The translations under genes were made by a program, and so were the position numbers. DNA of 64,000 bases, taken from Orientallactaga sibirica. Taxonomy: Eukaryota > Chordata > Mammalia > Rodentia > Dipodidae. This document shows positions 19,443-29,552 of the stretch, piece after piece (position 1 is the first letter of the stretch; every line of letters starts with the position of its first letter). The stretch covers positions 22,501-86,500 of the forward strand of contig JAEOAD010002762.1 of assembly GCA_036365145.1 (NCBI GenBank). Direction: 5' to 3'. Below the pieces are notes generated by a model, which saw only the letters and a program-made list of their open reading frames with translations, did not search any database and was not told the origin of the DNA.

Positions 19443-20219
19443 GTGAGTCCTGATGCCAGGTGAAGTTAGCGCCACTCGCCCTGGCCCACGCGCTCTGAGA
19501 CGGGCGATCTGCGTGGCGGACGTGCTCTTGTCTCTCTGGCTGCAGCGGGCCTAGCGCCCCTGACTGCAGGCTGGGTGGGTCTCTGGCCGGTGCAGGACGC
19601 GGCCTGGGCCACCCTGGGCAGCGCTCATCCTCGCTGGTCAAGCTTCGAGCCTCAGCTGCAGAAGGCAAGGGTCTTGCATGGTTGGGAGTGCAGGGGGAGC
19701 CAAAGGGGCAGTTATTCCTGGGAAGCCAGAGACTTGGCGTGGGGAATATTGTTAGCTGCAGGTGACTGCTTCTCTCTTTCCCTCTCTCTGTCTCAAATGA
19801 ATGAATGAATGAATGAATGAATGAATGAATATAAAGTCTTAAAAAAAGAAACCCAAACTGGTGAAAGAACCAAGTGGGAAGGCGTGAAGGAAGGAATGCC
19901 TTGCCAGTTGGGGTCAGAGATTGTTGGAGTACTGGGGTTGTGGGGTTCTAAGCCAGCACTCAAGAGACTCAACGCTGTGGTTAGTATATAGAGGGACCCA
20001 TACCTGAGGTTGGGGGAAGCTGATTATGGAGTTTTGGGCATGGGCTACATAGGCCAACAATGTACTACATGGTTTGGGCACAAAACCATGTGTCTCCATG
20101 CCCCCCACTACAGGTCCATGTTGGGACCAAGAATGTGCATGCATAGACAAAGTGTGTTTTACAGGGTATAGGAGTATGTGGGAGGAGGAGGTTGGGCATT
20201 TAACTATGAATAAACTGGG
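19443..20219. other. Start of RET intron 1
   Basis: GC-rich for the first 300 bp, as expected next to RET exon 1, then ordinary sequence. A CT-rich piece followed by (AATG)n at 19797-19830 is probably the tail of a degraded tRNA-type SINE. The minus-strand frame at 19339-19668 is antisense to exon 1 and is not a gene. Confidence 0.6.
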
Positions 20220-20375
20220 GCCTGGAGAGATGGCTTAGCGGTTAAACGCTTGCCTGTGAAGCCTAAGGACCCCGGTTTGAGCTCTTCCCCAGGACCCACA
20301 TAAGCCAAATGCACAAGGTAGTGCATGTGTCTGGAGTTCATTTGCAGTGGCTGAAGTCCCTGGCATGCCCTAAGG
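20220..20375 (+). repeat. tRNA-derived SINE, 3'-truncated
   Basis: Plus-strand SINE head and body (ggcctggagagatggcttag ... ctggcatgccc) without the usual CT-rich and A-rich end. 20376-20662 shows no feature. Confidence 0.88.
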
Positions 20376-20662
20376 TGTGGTTTCAGGGCAGATTTGGACC
20401 CTAAGAGAGGTACAGGCAGCCTAGCTGAAAGGGTAGAACTATTAAAGCCTTCTGGAGCCTAGATAATTCCATCAGGAGTCCTGGATGCCAGACGTGGAGC
20501 TGCAAAGTTCACAGTTTGTCCTGCTGGGCCTCTTGACTTTGGTCTGGTTCACTTTATACCTTTATTCTTCCTTTTGGATTGGGAATTTTTACTTTGTGCA
20601 GATGTGTGTTGGAAGAATGTGTTTTATTACATTGTAGGAACTCAGTTAAAAGCTTGCCTGAT

Positions 20663-20850
20663 GGGTTGGAGAGATGGCTCCATGGTGAAAGGCACTTGTT
20701 TGCAAAGCCTGATAGCCTGGGTTCAGTTCCTCAGTACTACATAAAGTTATATGCACAAAGTGGTGCATTTCTAGAGTTCAGGTACAGTAGGCATGAAGAC
20801 CTGGCATGCCTATTCTCCCCTCCTCCCCTCACAAATAAATAAATAGAAAG
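20663..20850 (+). repeat. tRNA-derived SINE
   Basis: Plus-strand SINE with a short AAAT tail. 'taaaagcttgcctga' before and 'taaaggttgcctga' after suggest a target duplication. Confidence 0.88.
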
Positions 20851-20870
20851 ACTGTTTAAAGGTTGCCTGA

Positions 20871-21095
20871 GGGCTGGAGAGATGGCTTAGAGGTTAAGGC
20901 ATTTGCCTGCAAAGTCAAAGGACCTCGGTTCAATTCCCCATGACCCACATAAGCCAGATGCACAAGGCGGCACATGCATCTGGGGTTTGCAGTGGCTGGA
21001 GGCCCTGGTGCACCCATTCTCTGTCTCTCTATCTATCTCTACCTCTTTCTCTCTCACTTTCATAAATAAATACACAAAATTAAAAAAAAATAAAA
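20871..21095 (+). repeat. tRNA-derived SINE
   Basis: Plus-strand SINE ending in an A-rich tail. 'aaaggttgcctgag' occurs on both sides (about 20857-20870 and 21092-21106), so it inserted next to the previous SINE's flank. Confidence 0.9.
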
Positions 21096-21270
21096 GGTTG
21101 CCTGAGTCTCAGAGGAGACTGTGTACTTAAATAGTTTTGGATGTGTATTTAAATATGTTTTGGAACTGTTTAAGACTCTGAGGACTTTTGAAGTTGGACT
21201 AAATGCATTTTGCATTATGGCATGGCCATATACCTATGGAAGGGTATGGCTTAAAGGCATTATGTTTAAT

Positions 21271-21433
21271 GGGCTGGAGAGATGGCTCAGTGGTTAAGGC
21301 ACTTGCCTGAGAAGCCTAAGAATCCAGGTTCAATTTCCCAGTACCCACATAAGCCAGATGCAGAAGGTGGCACATGTGTCTGGAATTCGTTTGCAGTGGC
21401 TAGAGGCCCTGGCATGTCCATTTGCTCTCTCCC
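21271..21433 (+). repeat. tRNA-derived SINE truncated at the L1 junction
   Basis: A plus-strand SINE is cut off at 'tttgctctctccc' and continues directly as L1 3'UTR. A deletion has therefore removed the SINE tail and the end of the L1. Confidence 0.85.
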
Positions 21434-23037
21434 TTGTCTGGCTAAATGTATATATTATTCCCATCAAACTTCCCTGAAAGCATGACACTTAATGTTCATA
21501 TTCATATATTAATGCTACTCTCACTTCTGGTTATAGAATGTTCTCTTTTTAGATGGAGATGACCACTGGGATGACCCAAAAGGCAACATAGTGCTGAGAA
21601 GAAGGGATGCAGGCTTTACACCCCTAAGGCTCATGACCTCTCCTGCCATAGGCTTTTGATTAGGTTTTCAGTACCAGGCATATATTCCTTCCCATAGAGC
21701 AGTCCTCCAGTCCCGTGAGAGAGCAGTTGGTTTCCCAGAGCAGACATGCCACTGTTGCACCCGTTCAGTCATTTGGCCTGTCTGGCCAAACTTGAGGCTT
21801 CCAGTGTTGACTACTTTCACCACTGATGACTTCTGTTTCCCATAGGGCTACATGCAGTACAGCTTTTACCAGCTTTCAGTTGGCTGGTCTACAGGGAGAA
21901 GGTTGTCAGCTCAGCACCAGCTTGATTTCTCAGTGACCTTGCTTCCCAGGCATGTGAAGCCTTCAGCAATAGTGTCTTACCATCTGTTTCTCAAGGGAAA
22001 CCAAGGGCCTTGGCAATAGCCTATAATGTTTTGGAGGCAACAGGGACCTCCCTGGCCAACAACTCACTGGACAGTATCCCATCCCTGGCACTGAAAATTT
22101 TCTAGTAGCAATTGATGGCTTCTGGAGGTGCCATGATCCAAAAAATAGGCTTTCATATGTCTTATTCAAAACATCGTGATTAACCCTCCCCCACCCTTCT
22201 CTTAATCTCTTCCCCTGGCTTCACTTAGGCCTTTCCCCTCCTGGTAATCTGTTCTTCTACTTACATATATACAATACCATCCCCTAAAGTCCTTTCCTCT
22301 CTTCCCTCCCCTATAGCCTGGTACCAATTTTGGTTACAGCTCACACACAAGTTTAAACATTTGTAGCTAGGATCCACATATGAGAGAGAATATACAACAT
22401 TTGGCTTTCTGGGCCTGGGTTTCCTCACTTAGCATAATCCATTCCAAACCTATCCATTTACCTGAAAATTTCATTTTTCTTTACCACTGTACAGAACTCC
22501 ATTGTCTAAGTGTATCACATCTTTGTTATCTATTCATCTGTGGAGGGACATCTAGGCTGCTTCCATTTCCTAGCTGTTGTGAATAGAGCAGCAATAAACA
22601 TGGTTGTGCAAGTATCTCTAAGGTAGTGAGAAGAGTCATTAGGATATATATACCTAGGAGTGGCATAGCTGGGTCATATGGTAAATCTATTTTTAGCTGT
22701 CTCAGGAACCTCCACACTGATTTCCACAATGGCTGTACCAGAAGACATTCCCACAGTGTAGAAGGGATGCCCTTTTTCTGCATCCTCGCCAACGTTTGTT
22801 GTCATTTGTTTTCTTGATGGTAGCCATTCTGATAGGAGTGAGATGGAATCTCAAATTAGTTTTAATTTGCATTTCCCTGATGGATAAGGATGTAGAACAC
22901 TTTTTTTAGATGTTTATATGCCATCTGTATTTCTTTCTTTGAGAATTCTCTATTTAGTTCCACAGCCCATTTTTGTTTTTTTTATTTTTTAAATATATTT
23001 TATTTATTCATTTGAGAGAGAGTGAGAGAGGGAGAGG

Positions 23038-23068
<31 letters not shown>

Positions 23069-24116
23069 AGAGAGAATGGGTGTGCCAGGGCCTGTAGCCA
23101 CTGCTAACGAACTCCAGATGCATGCACCCCCTTGTGCATCTGTCTTATGTGGGCCCTGGAGAGTCGAACTGGGCTCCTTTGGCCTTGCACTCAAACGCCT
23201 TAACTGCTAAGCCATCTCTCCAGCCCCATAGCCCATTTTAATTGGGTTTTTTATTTCTTATTGTTTTATCTTTTGAGTTTGTTGTATATTCTTGATGTTA
23301 ATCCTCTGTCAGATGTATAAGTGGCAAACATTTTCTCCCATTCTGTAAGTGTCTTTTGCTCTATTCACAGTGTCCTTTGCTATACAAAAGCTTTGTAATT
23401 TCATGAGGTCCCAGTGGTTGATTAGTGGTTTTATTTCCTGAGCATCTGAGGTTATATTCAAAAAGTTATTGCCTATCCCAATATGTTGAAGGGTTCTCCT
23501 ACCTTTTCAAATAACAGTTTCAGAGTTTCAGGTCTGATATTAAGGTTCCTGATCCATTTGGACCTGATTCTTGTGCATGGAGAGAGACAAGTATCTATTT
23601 TTATCCTTCTATATATAGATATCCAATTTTCCCAGCACCACTTGTTGAAGAGGCCATCTTTTCTCCAACAAAAATTTTTGGCATTTTTGTCAAAAATCAG
23701 ATGGCTATAGCTGCCTGGATTAATATCTGGGTTATCTATGCTGTTCCATTGATCAGTGAGTCTGTCTTTCTGCCAGTACCATACTGTTTTTGTCACTATG
23801 GTTTTGTAATATAGTGCAAAACCAGGTATGCTGATACCACCAGCCATATTTTTGTTGCTCAAAATTGTTTTGGCTATGTGAGGGTTTTTTTTTTTTTTTT
23901 TTTGTGCTTCCAAATGAATTTTAGGATTGTTTTTTTCTATTTCTGTGAAGAATGCCATTAGAATTTTAATGGGGATTGCATTAAATGTGTAGATTGCTTT
24001 GGGTAAGATTGACAATATTGATTCTTCCAATCCAAGAACATGGGATGTCTTTTCATTCTGCAATTTCTCACTTGACTGTTTTCAAGTTTTTATCATAGAG
24101 ATCCTTTTCTTCCTTG
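21434..24116 (-). pseudogene. L1 3'UTR and ORF2 C-terminal part
   Basis: Frames at 22526-22792 (containing [13 protein letters not shown]) and 23473-24063 match the C-terminal third of L1 ORF2p, including the cysteine-containing region (KWCWENWIS). They are separated by stops and shifts. A SINE interrupts the sequence at 22985-23227. 21434-22180 is 3'UTR with a C-rich block at about 22180-22320. Confidence 0.88.
22985..23227 (-). repeat. tRNA-derived SINE inside L1 ORF2
   Basis: Minus-strand SINE with (GA)n at 23015-23080. L1 sequence resumes after it. 'cacagcccatttt' before and 'catagcccatttta' after form the target duplication. Confidence 0.92.
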
Positions 24117-24122
24117 GTTAGG

Positions 24123-24570
24123 TGTTGGGCCCTAAGAGGCCCTGGTGTGAGGCCTAGTGGAAGTTTCTGAGCCTAGCTAGAGTTTAGCAACCTGTCCTTG
24201 GCCTACTCCCACTTGTGAGGCCTAGTGGAACTTCCTGAGCCTGACTAGAGTTTAACGACCTGTCCTTGGAGTGACTCAGAACCTAAGCTGAAACTGCCTT
24301 TGCCCAGCTACTGCTGACGTGGTGAAATAATATTGGCCCTTACACCTTTCTCTCATCCTTTTTCCTACCCTCTTTCTCAAAAAACACCTTCCCATTACAA
24401 TAAACCGAGTTCATGCTTAGACAAGGCTCCCGGCTCGATGTGGTTTTTCTCCCTGGTGTCTTGGGGAGGGTTTTGAGCCACCGACACCCACCTTCCCACT
24501 CAGCCTCGAGAGAAGTGGCTGGCCCGACTCTCTCTCTTCTGCTCTACCTGCTGGTGGAGAAGAACCGGCA
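24123..24570 (+). repeat. 5' LTR of the ERV2 provirus
   Basis: 448 bp, TGTTGGG...CCGGCA. It contains an AATAAA at about 24400 and two copies of a 'gaggcctagtgga' motif (24151 and 24217). The tandem sub-block 24151-24267 looks like a duplicated U3 enhancer region. Confidence 0.9.
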
Positions 24571-24655
24571 AACTGGTGCCCCGTGTGAGGATCCGGAACT
24601 ACCTGTTGGGGGAAGAAACCGGCAGACTGGTGACCCCGACGTGATAAAGAAAAAA
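24548..24655 (+). repeat. Duplicated LTR-end/primer-site segment
   Basis: 'ctgctggtggagaagaacc ggca...tggtgcccc' (from 24548) is followed about 55 bases later by a similar 'ctgttgggggaagaaaccggca..tggtgacccc' (from 24603). The end of the LTR and primer-site-like sequence are therefore present twice in imperfect tandem. Confidence 0.65.
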
Positions 24656-25560
24656 TACAAAATTACGCTGACGGGCTAATTGGACTGTGGACGGGTGTAC
24701 CCTCATAAGTTATGAGGTAGTCTTCATATTTAATATTCTAACCTTTGCTTCTGTACCTGTGCTTGCTTAACATCTTTTCATTCCTTTCTCTTTCATTTCC
24801 GGGTTGCCGGCAAACCGCATCTGCAGCACCTGTATTTCTAAACGGGTCATATGTTCATGGTGGACATGCCACGTGGGCCGACCTAGAGGAGACTCACCAC
24901 ATGGACAGACCTAAAAGACTCACCACGTGGGCAGACCTAGAGGAGACTTTAAGCATTTTGCCTCTTCATTTGAGTGGGGACTCCATCCCAAAAGACAAAA
25001 CAAACCTAATGGGGAGATCTGCTCCAAGCTGTACTGTGTTTTGTGTCATTGAGCCGTCCCCTAAGGGCACAGGCTCATCTGGCCATCACGGATCTAAATC
25101 TAAACTTAATTCTACAACATGTTTAACTATTTTTGGGGCCTTTATGCTTGTGTTATACTCATGTGTATTACTGTTGCCCTGATTTTACAAAAACTCCTCC
25201 TACAGTGTGGCTTAAAAGTAAAACAAAAAAACCTCCTTGGCTCTTGGGATGAAACTTTTGTTTTAGCCCCATGGATTAATTTAATCCTCCTTGCCTTAAT
25301 TGCCAGCCTTAAAGGCTTTTCCATAAAGAAGTTCATTTTTGCCCTTAACAAAAGCTATAAGAAAAAAACTAAAACTGACTTTTCAAATCTCGTTCCTCCC
25401 AAGGCCGCCACCCAAGCCGCCACTGGGCAGCTGTCTTTTCAGATCTTTTCAGCCCACAACTGCCGCCTAAGGCAAATGTGCTCACAACCACTCCTCCCCC
25501 TCTTTAGCCTTAAAAGAAAAAAAAATATATATATATATTTATTTATTTATTTATATGTAT
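24656..25560. other. ERV2 leader and unassigned internal sequence
   Basis: Frames at 24745-25182 and 25119-25577 are open but resemble no gag motif that I recognise. One has hydrophobic stretches (residues 5-30 and 50-70 of the second). It could be scrambled env or lineage-specific sequence. An AT microsatellite lies at 25518-25555. Confidence 0.4.
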
Positions 25561-26745
25561 ACAGAGGACTTTATTAAAACTGGGTTACTGACATACATTT
25601 TGCTATCCAGGCCCAAAGAGTTTGATCAAGGTTAAATTTATAGTAGACTAATGTACTTGACTAAAGATATCGGACTAAGATTTTAAAATTTCAAGTTAAA
25701 AAACCTCAAACAAATTAACATTATAAAGACACTGAGGCTGATTTCAGAAACGGCCAAAAACATTTGTATTGCGCTGCTAAAGGTAAAAAAAAAAAACCTG
25801 CTTTTCAAGTCTATATGGCTATATCCTACACACTATTGTCCCACCCTTCGCTGCCTTCCCATTAACTTAGGGCTGGAGGCAATCTGGCTTTTATCAGTAA
25901 GGCAACCCCAAAACAGGTCCTTTTACATACAATTTGCCATCCATCTCCAGACTTAACTGAGCACATTTGCTCACACACTGGTCTACCTGACTTTATTGCT
26001 AATGGAAATTTACAGATAGACAAATTTATTGCTGTCTCCTCCTTGCCACCCTTAAAACAAACTAAACATTTACACCAAATGTTCTATCTATCCCCCTTAA
26101 TAATTCAAGCCCGACTAACTCAGTCGGTAATACAATGTTGGCCTGGGATTAAAGTTTTCCCTGACAACTCTGCCCAGCTGGAGGGACAAAATTAAAAAAA
26201 CCTAAAGACTGTCAGTCTCTGGTTACTACAGAAGTTTAATGATGGCTGATATTGGTTGAGTTTACATTGTTCTAGTCTCTCTTTACTATGCCTTATACCA
26301 ATTAAAATGTTTACTCTGTGCCTTTACATGTTAAAATTATTTAACTTGTTTAATTTTACAACACTCACTATCTTAAGTTAATCAAGACTGTGAGAACCTT
26401 TAAAATTGGACTAAGTACAATTTACAATGTATAATAGTTATAAATCTATTGGGGGCCAGGGACAAAATATGGTAATTTAAATATATGTCCCCCAATATAT
26501 TCACCTTGCTAAAGACAATGTCACTGGGGGCCAATTTTAAGGTGTGATGATGGTTAAAGATTCCATTGTAAAGATATACAAAGTGTGCCTAACAGGAGTT
26601 CCTAAAGCTTGCTGTGGCTTGGCTACAATAATTTTGCTCTATGTGCCTGGTTAATTTTTTTTTTCTTCTCTTTTTCTTGACTCTATAAAGACAGGCCAAC
26701 TTCTTCTGCCAGTATGGAACTTCCCCTAGATCTGTAAGCTTCAAC
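25561..26745 (+). mobile_element. ERVL-type copy nested in ERV2, itself mosaic
   Basis: 25561-25745 and 26165-26460 match, in sense orientation, the interior of the 9008-11109 element ('atccaggcccaaagagtttgatcaagg', 'gactgtcagtctctggtta'). 26460-26745 matches its LTR (tatgtcccccaatatattc ... cttcccctagatctgtaagc). Between them, about 25815-26162 is unrelated to that interior: its translation resembles the RNase H end and integrase start of a betaretrovirus-like pol (a SHTGLPD motif, then an H..LHQMF-like stretch). Confidence 0.7.
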
Positions 26746-26895
26746 ATCATGGAAAACTGCTAGCTGTCAGCCCTGGAATGATCCTAACAATACATGTCTC
26801 ATATCTTTTATTCCTCAATTAATCATCCTAATGTTTTATTATTATTTTAGGTCATTCCAACCCATCTGATCTCCAAGACCTCACTGCTAAATGCC

Positions 26896-27171
26896 TTGCC
26901 ATTTTACAGGCCCATGATTTTACAGGTGGCTCCAGAAAAGATTCAGACTGCCCCTCCCTTCAAGACTTTGGACTCCATGTTATTCCTTCATACTGTCTCT
27001 CCTGTCAAACCCCAACTCCATATTCAAAAATTCTATACTTTGCCTCAACTCCAAAAGGTGCTGGGGAAAATTAATTGGATGAGGCCCTGGATACCCATAA
27101 CTACTGAGAAACTGTCCCCTTTGTTTGACCTCTTAAAGGGCCTTACTCTCTCCTCTCAGATATGGTCCTAA
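26896..27171 (+). pseudogene. ERV2 reverse transcriptase thumb/connection remnant
   Basis: The translated 91-codon frame ends in a region typical of betaretroviral RT (KVLGKINWMRPW, then PLFDLLKG). The catalytic palm motif is not present upstream, where ERVL-type sequence intervenes. It is broken on both sides. Confidence 0.8.
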
Positions 27172-27240
27172 TAAATGGATGAGCTCCTTCTCTAGGTTGG
27201 AATGGAGACCCCCCAGACTTTTTTTTATCTAAACCCAACC

Positions 27241-27475
27241 CTAACTTTCTTACCGTGTTCACCAATGGGGGGGGCACTTGGGAGCTTCCCTAATTGTTTA
27301 CCCTCCCCTAAGGTGGGGAGAAAAGCCTATGCCCATAAAGTCAATCTCCCATGAGGTCAAAGGGTCAGCACAATTTAAAGAACTATTTGCTGTTGTTTTG
27401 GCTTTGGACACTATTCAGGAACCTTTAACTTATTTTCTGACAGCCTTTATGTTGTTAACCTGTTACCCAACCTAA
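27241..27475 (+). pseudogene. ERV2 RNase H remnant
   Basis: A short frame with the FTNGG start (Asp to Asn at the first catalytic position of the usual FTDG) and an E-L-x-A-V-V-L-A-L helix. A G-run at 27269-27276 marks a frame change. Confidence 0.7.
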
Positions 27476-27516
27476 TTGAGGCCCATATTAGGCTGGACTC
27501 CAACATTATAACCCCC

Positions 27517-28451
27517 TTGATGATTCAAGCCCGCTCCCTACTTAAACAAAGAATCCCATTTTTCTTCAACATCTCAGAGGCCATCAAAATTTACCAGGAT
27601 TCCTCTCTAAAGGAAACAATTTGGCTGACAAACTGGCCTCTCAGCCTCAATGTAATAGTCTCAGAAGCTACATGCTTCCACTTATTAACTCATATAAATT
27701 GGAGGGGCCTTAAACATAAATATCCCCACGTGCAGTCAAGGACCTTAAAAAAATTGTCCGAACTTACAAATCCTTTCAGCCTTTCCTCCAGGTACCTCCT
27801 CTTCAAAGTACAGGAGCCAAGCCTCGAGGGCTATGCCCTAATCACCTTTGGTAGATTGACGTTACACACTATTCTCCATTTGGAAAACTTAAATATATTT
27901 TTCTCTCAGTTGATACTTTCTCCCATGCTTGCTGGGCATCGGCACATGCTGGGGAAAAAACTAAACATGCTATTAGCCATATGCTTCAATGCTTTGCCAC
28001 CCTTGGATTGCCAGATCAAATCAAAACTGATAATGGTCCCTGCTTCGTAAGCAGGACTTTTATAGATTTCCTCCAAACCTGGAAAATCTCACTTTCCACA
28101 GGCATCCCATATAACCCATGGGGCCAGGCCATCATGGAAAGATACAATCAAACTCTCAAGTCTCAATTACAAAAACAAAAGGGGGAATCCCTACCCCCAC
28201 ATGACCAACTAAAAAAGGCATTATTAACCCTAAATATTTTAAATTTTTCTAAAGAAGATAGACACTTGTCCCCTTTTCAAAAACATTGGACCTCAGCTGT
28301 TACCTACAGCTCCACCTGGGTCAAATGGAGGGACCCATTAACTGGGGCCTGGAGGGGACCAGACCCCCTCCTTACAGCAGGGAGAGGATTTGGATGTGTC
28401 TTTCCTCAAGAGGAAAAAAAAGACCTATTTGGGTACCAGCAAGAGATTTAA
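27517..28451 (+). pseudogene. ERV2 integrase remnant
   Basis: Two overlapping frames (27517-28050 and 27981-28451). The first holds the N-terminal zinc-binding histidines (HLLTHINWRG). The second holds core residues (KTDNGPCF, then GIPYNPWGQA.ME) and a C-terminal KWRDPLTGAWRGPDPLL motif of betaretroviral integrases. Several frameshifts and stops make it non-functional. Confidence 0.85.
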
Positions 28452-28572
28452 AATATTTACCCCAACTAGGGGACAATAATAATCAACTTTCCAGGGAGTG
28501 TTTCACCCCTGAGAACTGTGCCTCTGTTTCTTCCCCAGGAACAACTGGAGGTGTGGATGCTGCTAGACCCAA

Positions 28573-28920
28573 ATGAAGCCAGAAAAGCTCCAGAAAGATT
28601 TACAGAAGAGGAGACGGGACTTCCAAGACAACCCGCTGTGGACAGACTTACATGACTTTCTTCCCTACCTTTTCCCTCCCCTTAAAGCCCTCCTTCTTCT
28701 TCTTGCTTTTTCCCTACCTTCTCCCTCCCCTTGGACCCCTCCTTCTCCTTCTTCTTATCCTCACTCTTGGGCCCTGTGTAATTAATAAGATTACACAATT
28801 CATTCACCAACAGCTAGAGGTAATTAAACTTCATCAGGTCAAAACACCACAGGTTCGCAACTCAAAAGCAATGGCTTTTCCGCTTACTGGCTATCCACCT
28901 AGCATCCCTCCCCTGCCCTC
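28573..28920 (+). pseudogene. ERV2 env transmembrane C-terminal remnant
   Basis: A leucine-rich membrane-spanning stretch followed by a cytoplasmic tail with the GPC(V/I)INKI pattern typical of retroviral TM subunits. A 'cag|gaac' splice-acceptor-like site lies at about 28540. SU and the TM ectodomain are missing. Confidence 0.65.
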
Positions 28921-29080
28921 CATCAAACCAACGACGGGTAAGATCTCAGACAGGCTGAGACAACCTAAGACAGGGTGTGGAGTGGAGTTTCAATGGGCTA
29001 GAGGCATGGTACTCAGTGACGGGTAAGATTCTGAGAGGGGGACAACATAAGACAGAGGCCATGCCATTCACCATTTTTAC

Positions 29081-29098
29081 AAAAACAAAAGGGGGAGA
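29081..29098 (+). promoter_or_regulatory. Polypurine tract of the ERV2 provirus
   Basis: aaaaacaaaagggggaga lies immediately before the 3' LTR and fixes the plus orientation of the provirus. Confidence 0.9.
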
Positions 29099-29546
29099 TG
29101 TTGGGCCCTAAGAGGCCCTGGTGTGAGGCCTAGTGGAAGTTTCTGAGCCTAGCTAGAGTTTAGCAACCTGTCCTTGGCCTACTCCCACTTGTGAGGCCTA
29201 GTGGAACTTCCTGAGCCTGACTATAGTTTAACGACCTGTCCTTGGAGTGACTCAGCACCTAAGCTGAAACTGCCTCCACCCAGCTACTGCTGATGTGGTG
29301 AAGTAATATTGGCCCTTACACCTTTCTCTCATCCTTTTTCCCACCCTCTTTCTCAAAAAACACCTTCCCATTACAATAAACCGAGTTCATGCTTAGACAA
29401 GGCTCCCGGCTTGATGTGGTTTTTCTCCCCGGTGTCTTGGGGAGGGTTTTGAGCTGCCAACACCCGCCTTCCCACTCAGCCTCGAGAGAAGTGGCTGGCC
29501 CGACTCTCTTTCTTCTGCTCTACCTGCCAGTGGAGAAGAACCGGCC
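29099..29546 (+). repeat. 3' LTR of the ERV2 provirus
   Basis: Same length as the 5' LTR (448 bp), ending ccggcc and not ccggca, followed by the gttagg target copy. Confidence 0.92.
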
Positions 29547-29552
29547 GTTAGG

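Larger units (their letters stand above)
24123..29546 (+). mobile_element. Degraded ERV2 (ERVK-type) provirus inserted in L1
   Basis: Two 448-bp LTRs (24123-24570 and 29099-29546) are flanked by a 6-bp target duplication, gttagg (24117-24122 and 29547-29552), inside L1 ORF2. A primer-site-like tggtgccccgtgtgagg lies at 24574. A polypurine tract, aaaaacaaaagggggaga, ends at 29098. Remains of RT, RNase H, integrase and the end of env appear between 26896 and 28920, all frame-broken. Gag is not recognisable. An ERVL-type copy occupies about 25561-26745. The LTRs differ at roughly 15-20 positions by eye, so the insertion is not recent. Confidence 0.92.

Noticed and set aside
19339..19668. A 109-codon minus-strand frame in GC-rich DNA
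   Set aside because: It is the antisense shadow of RET exon 1 and the GC-rich start of intron 1. The plus strand shows a 73-nt exon with a correct donor.
24745..25577. Frames in the ERV2 leader considered as a novel accessory gene
   Set aside because: They are two overlapping short frames without a recognisable domain in a decayed provirus; evidence is insufficient.
28573..28920. A possible intact, domesticated env (syncytin-like) gene
   Set aside because: Only the membrane-spanning end and tail are present. SU, cleavage site and fusion peptide are absent, and the frames are broken.
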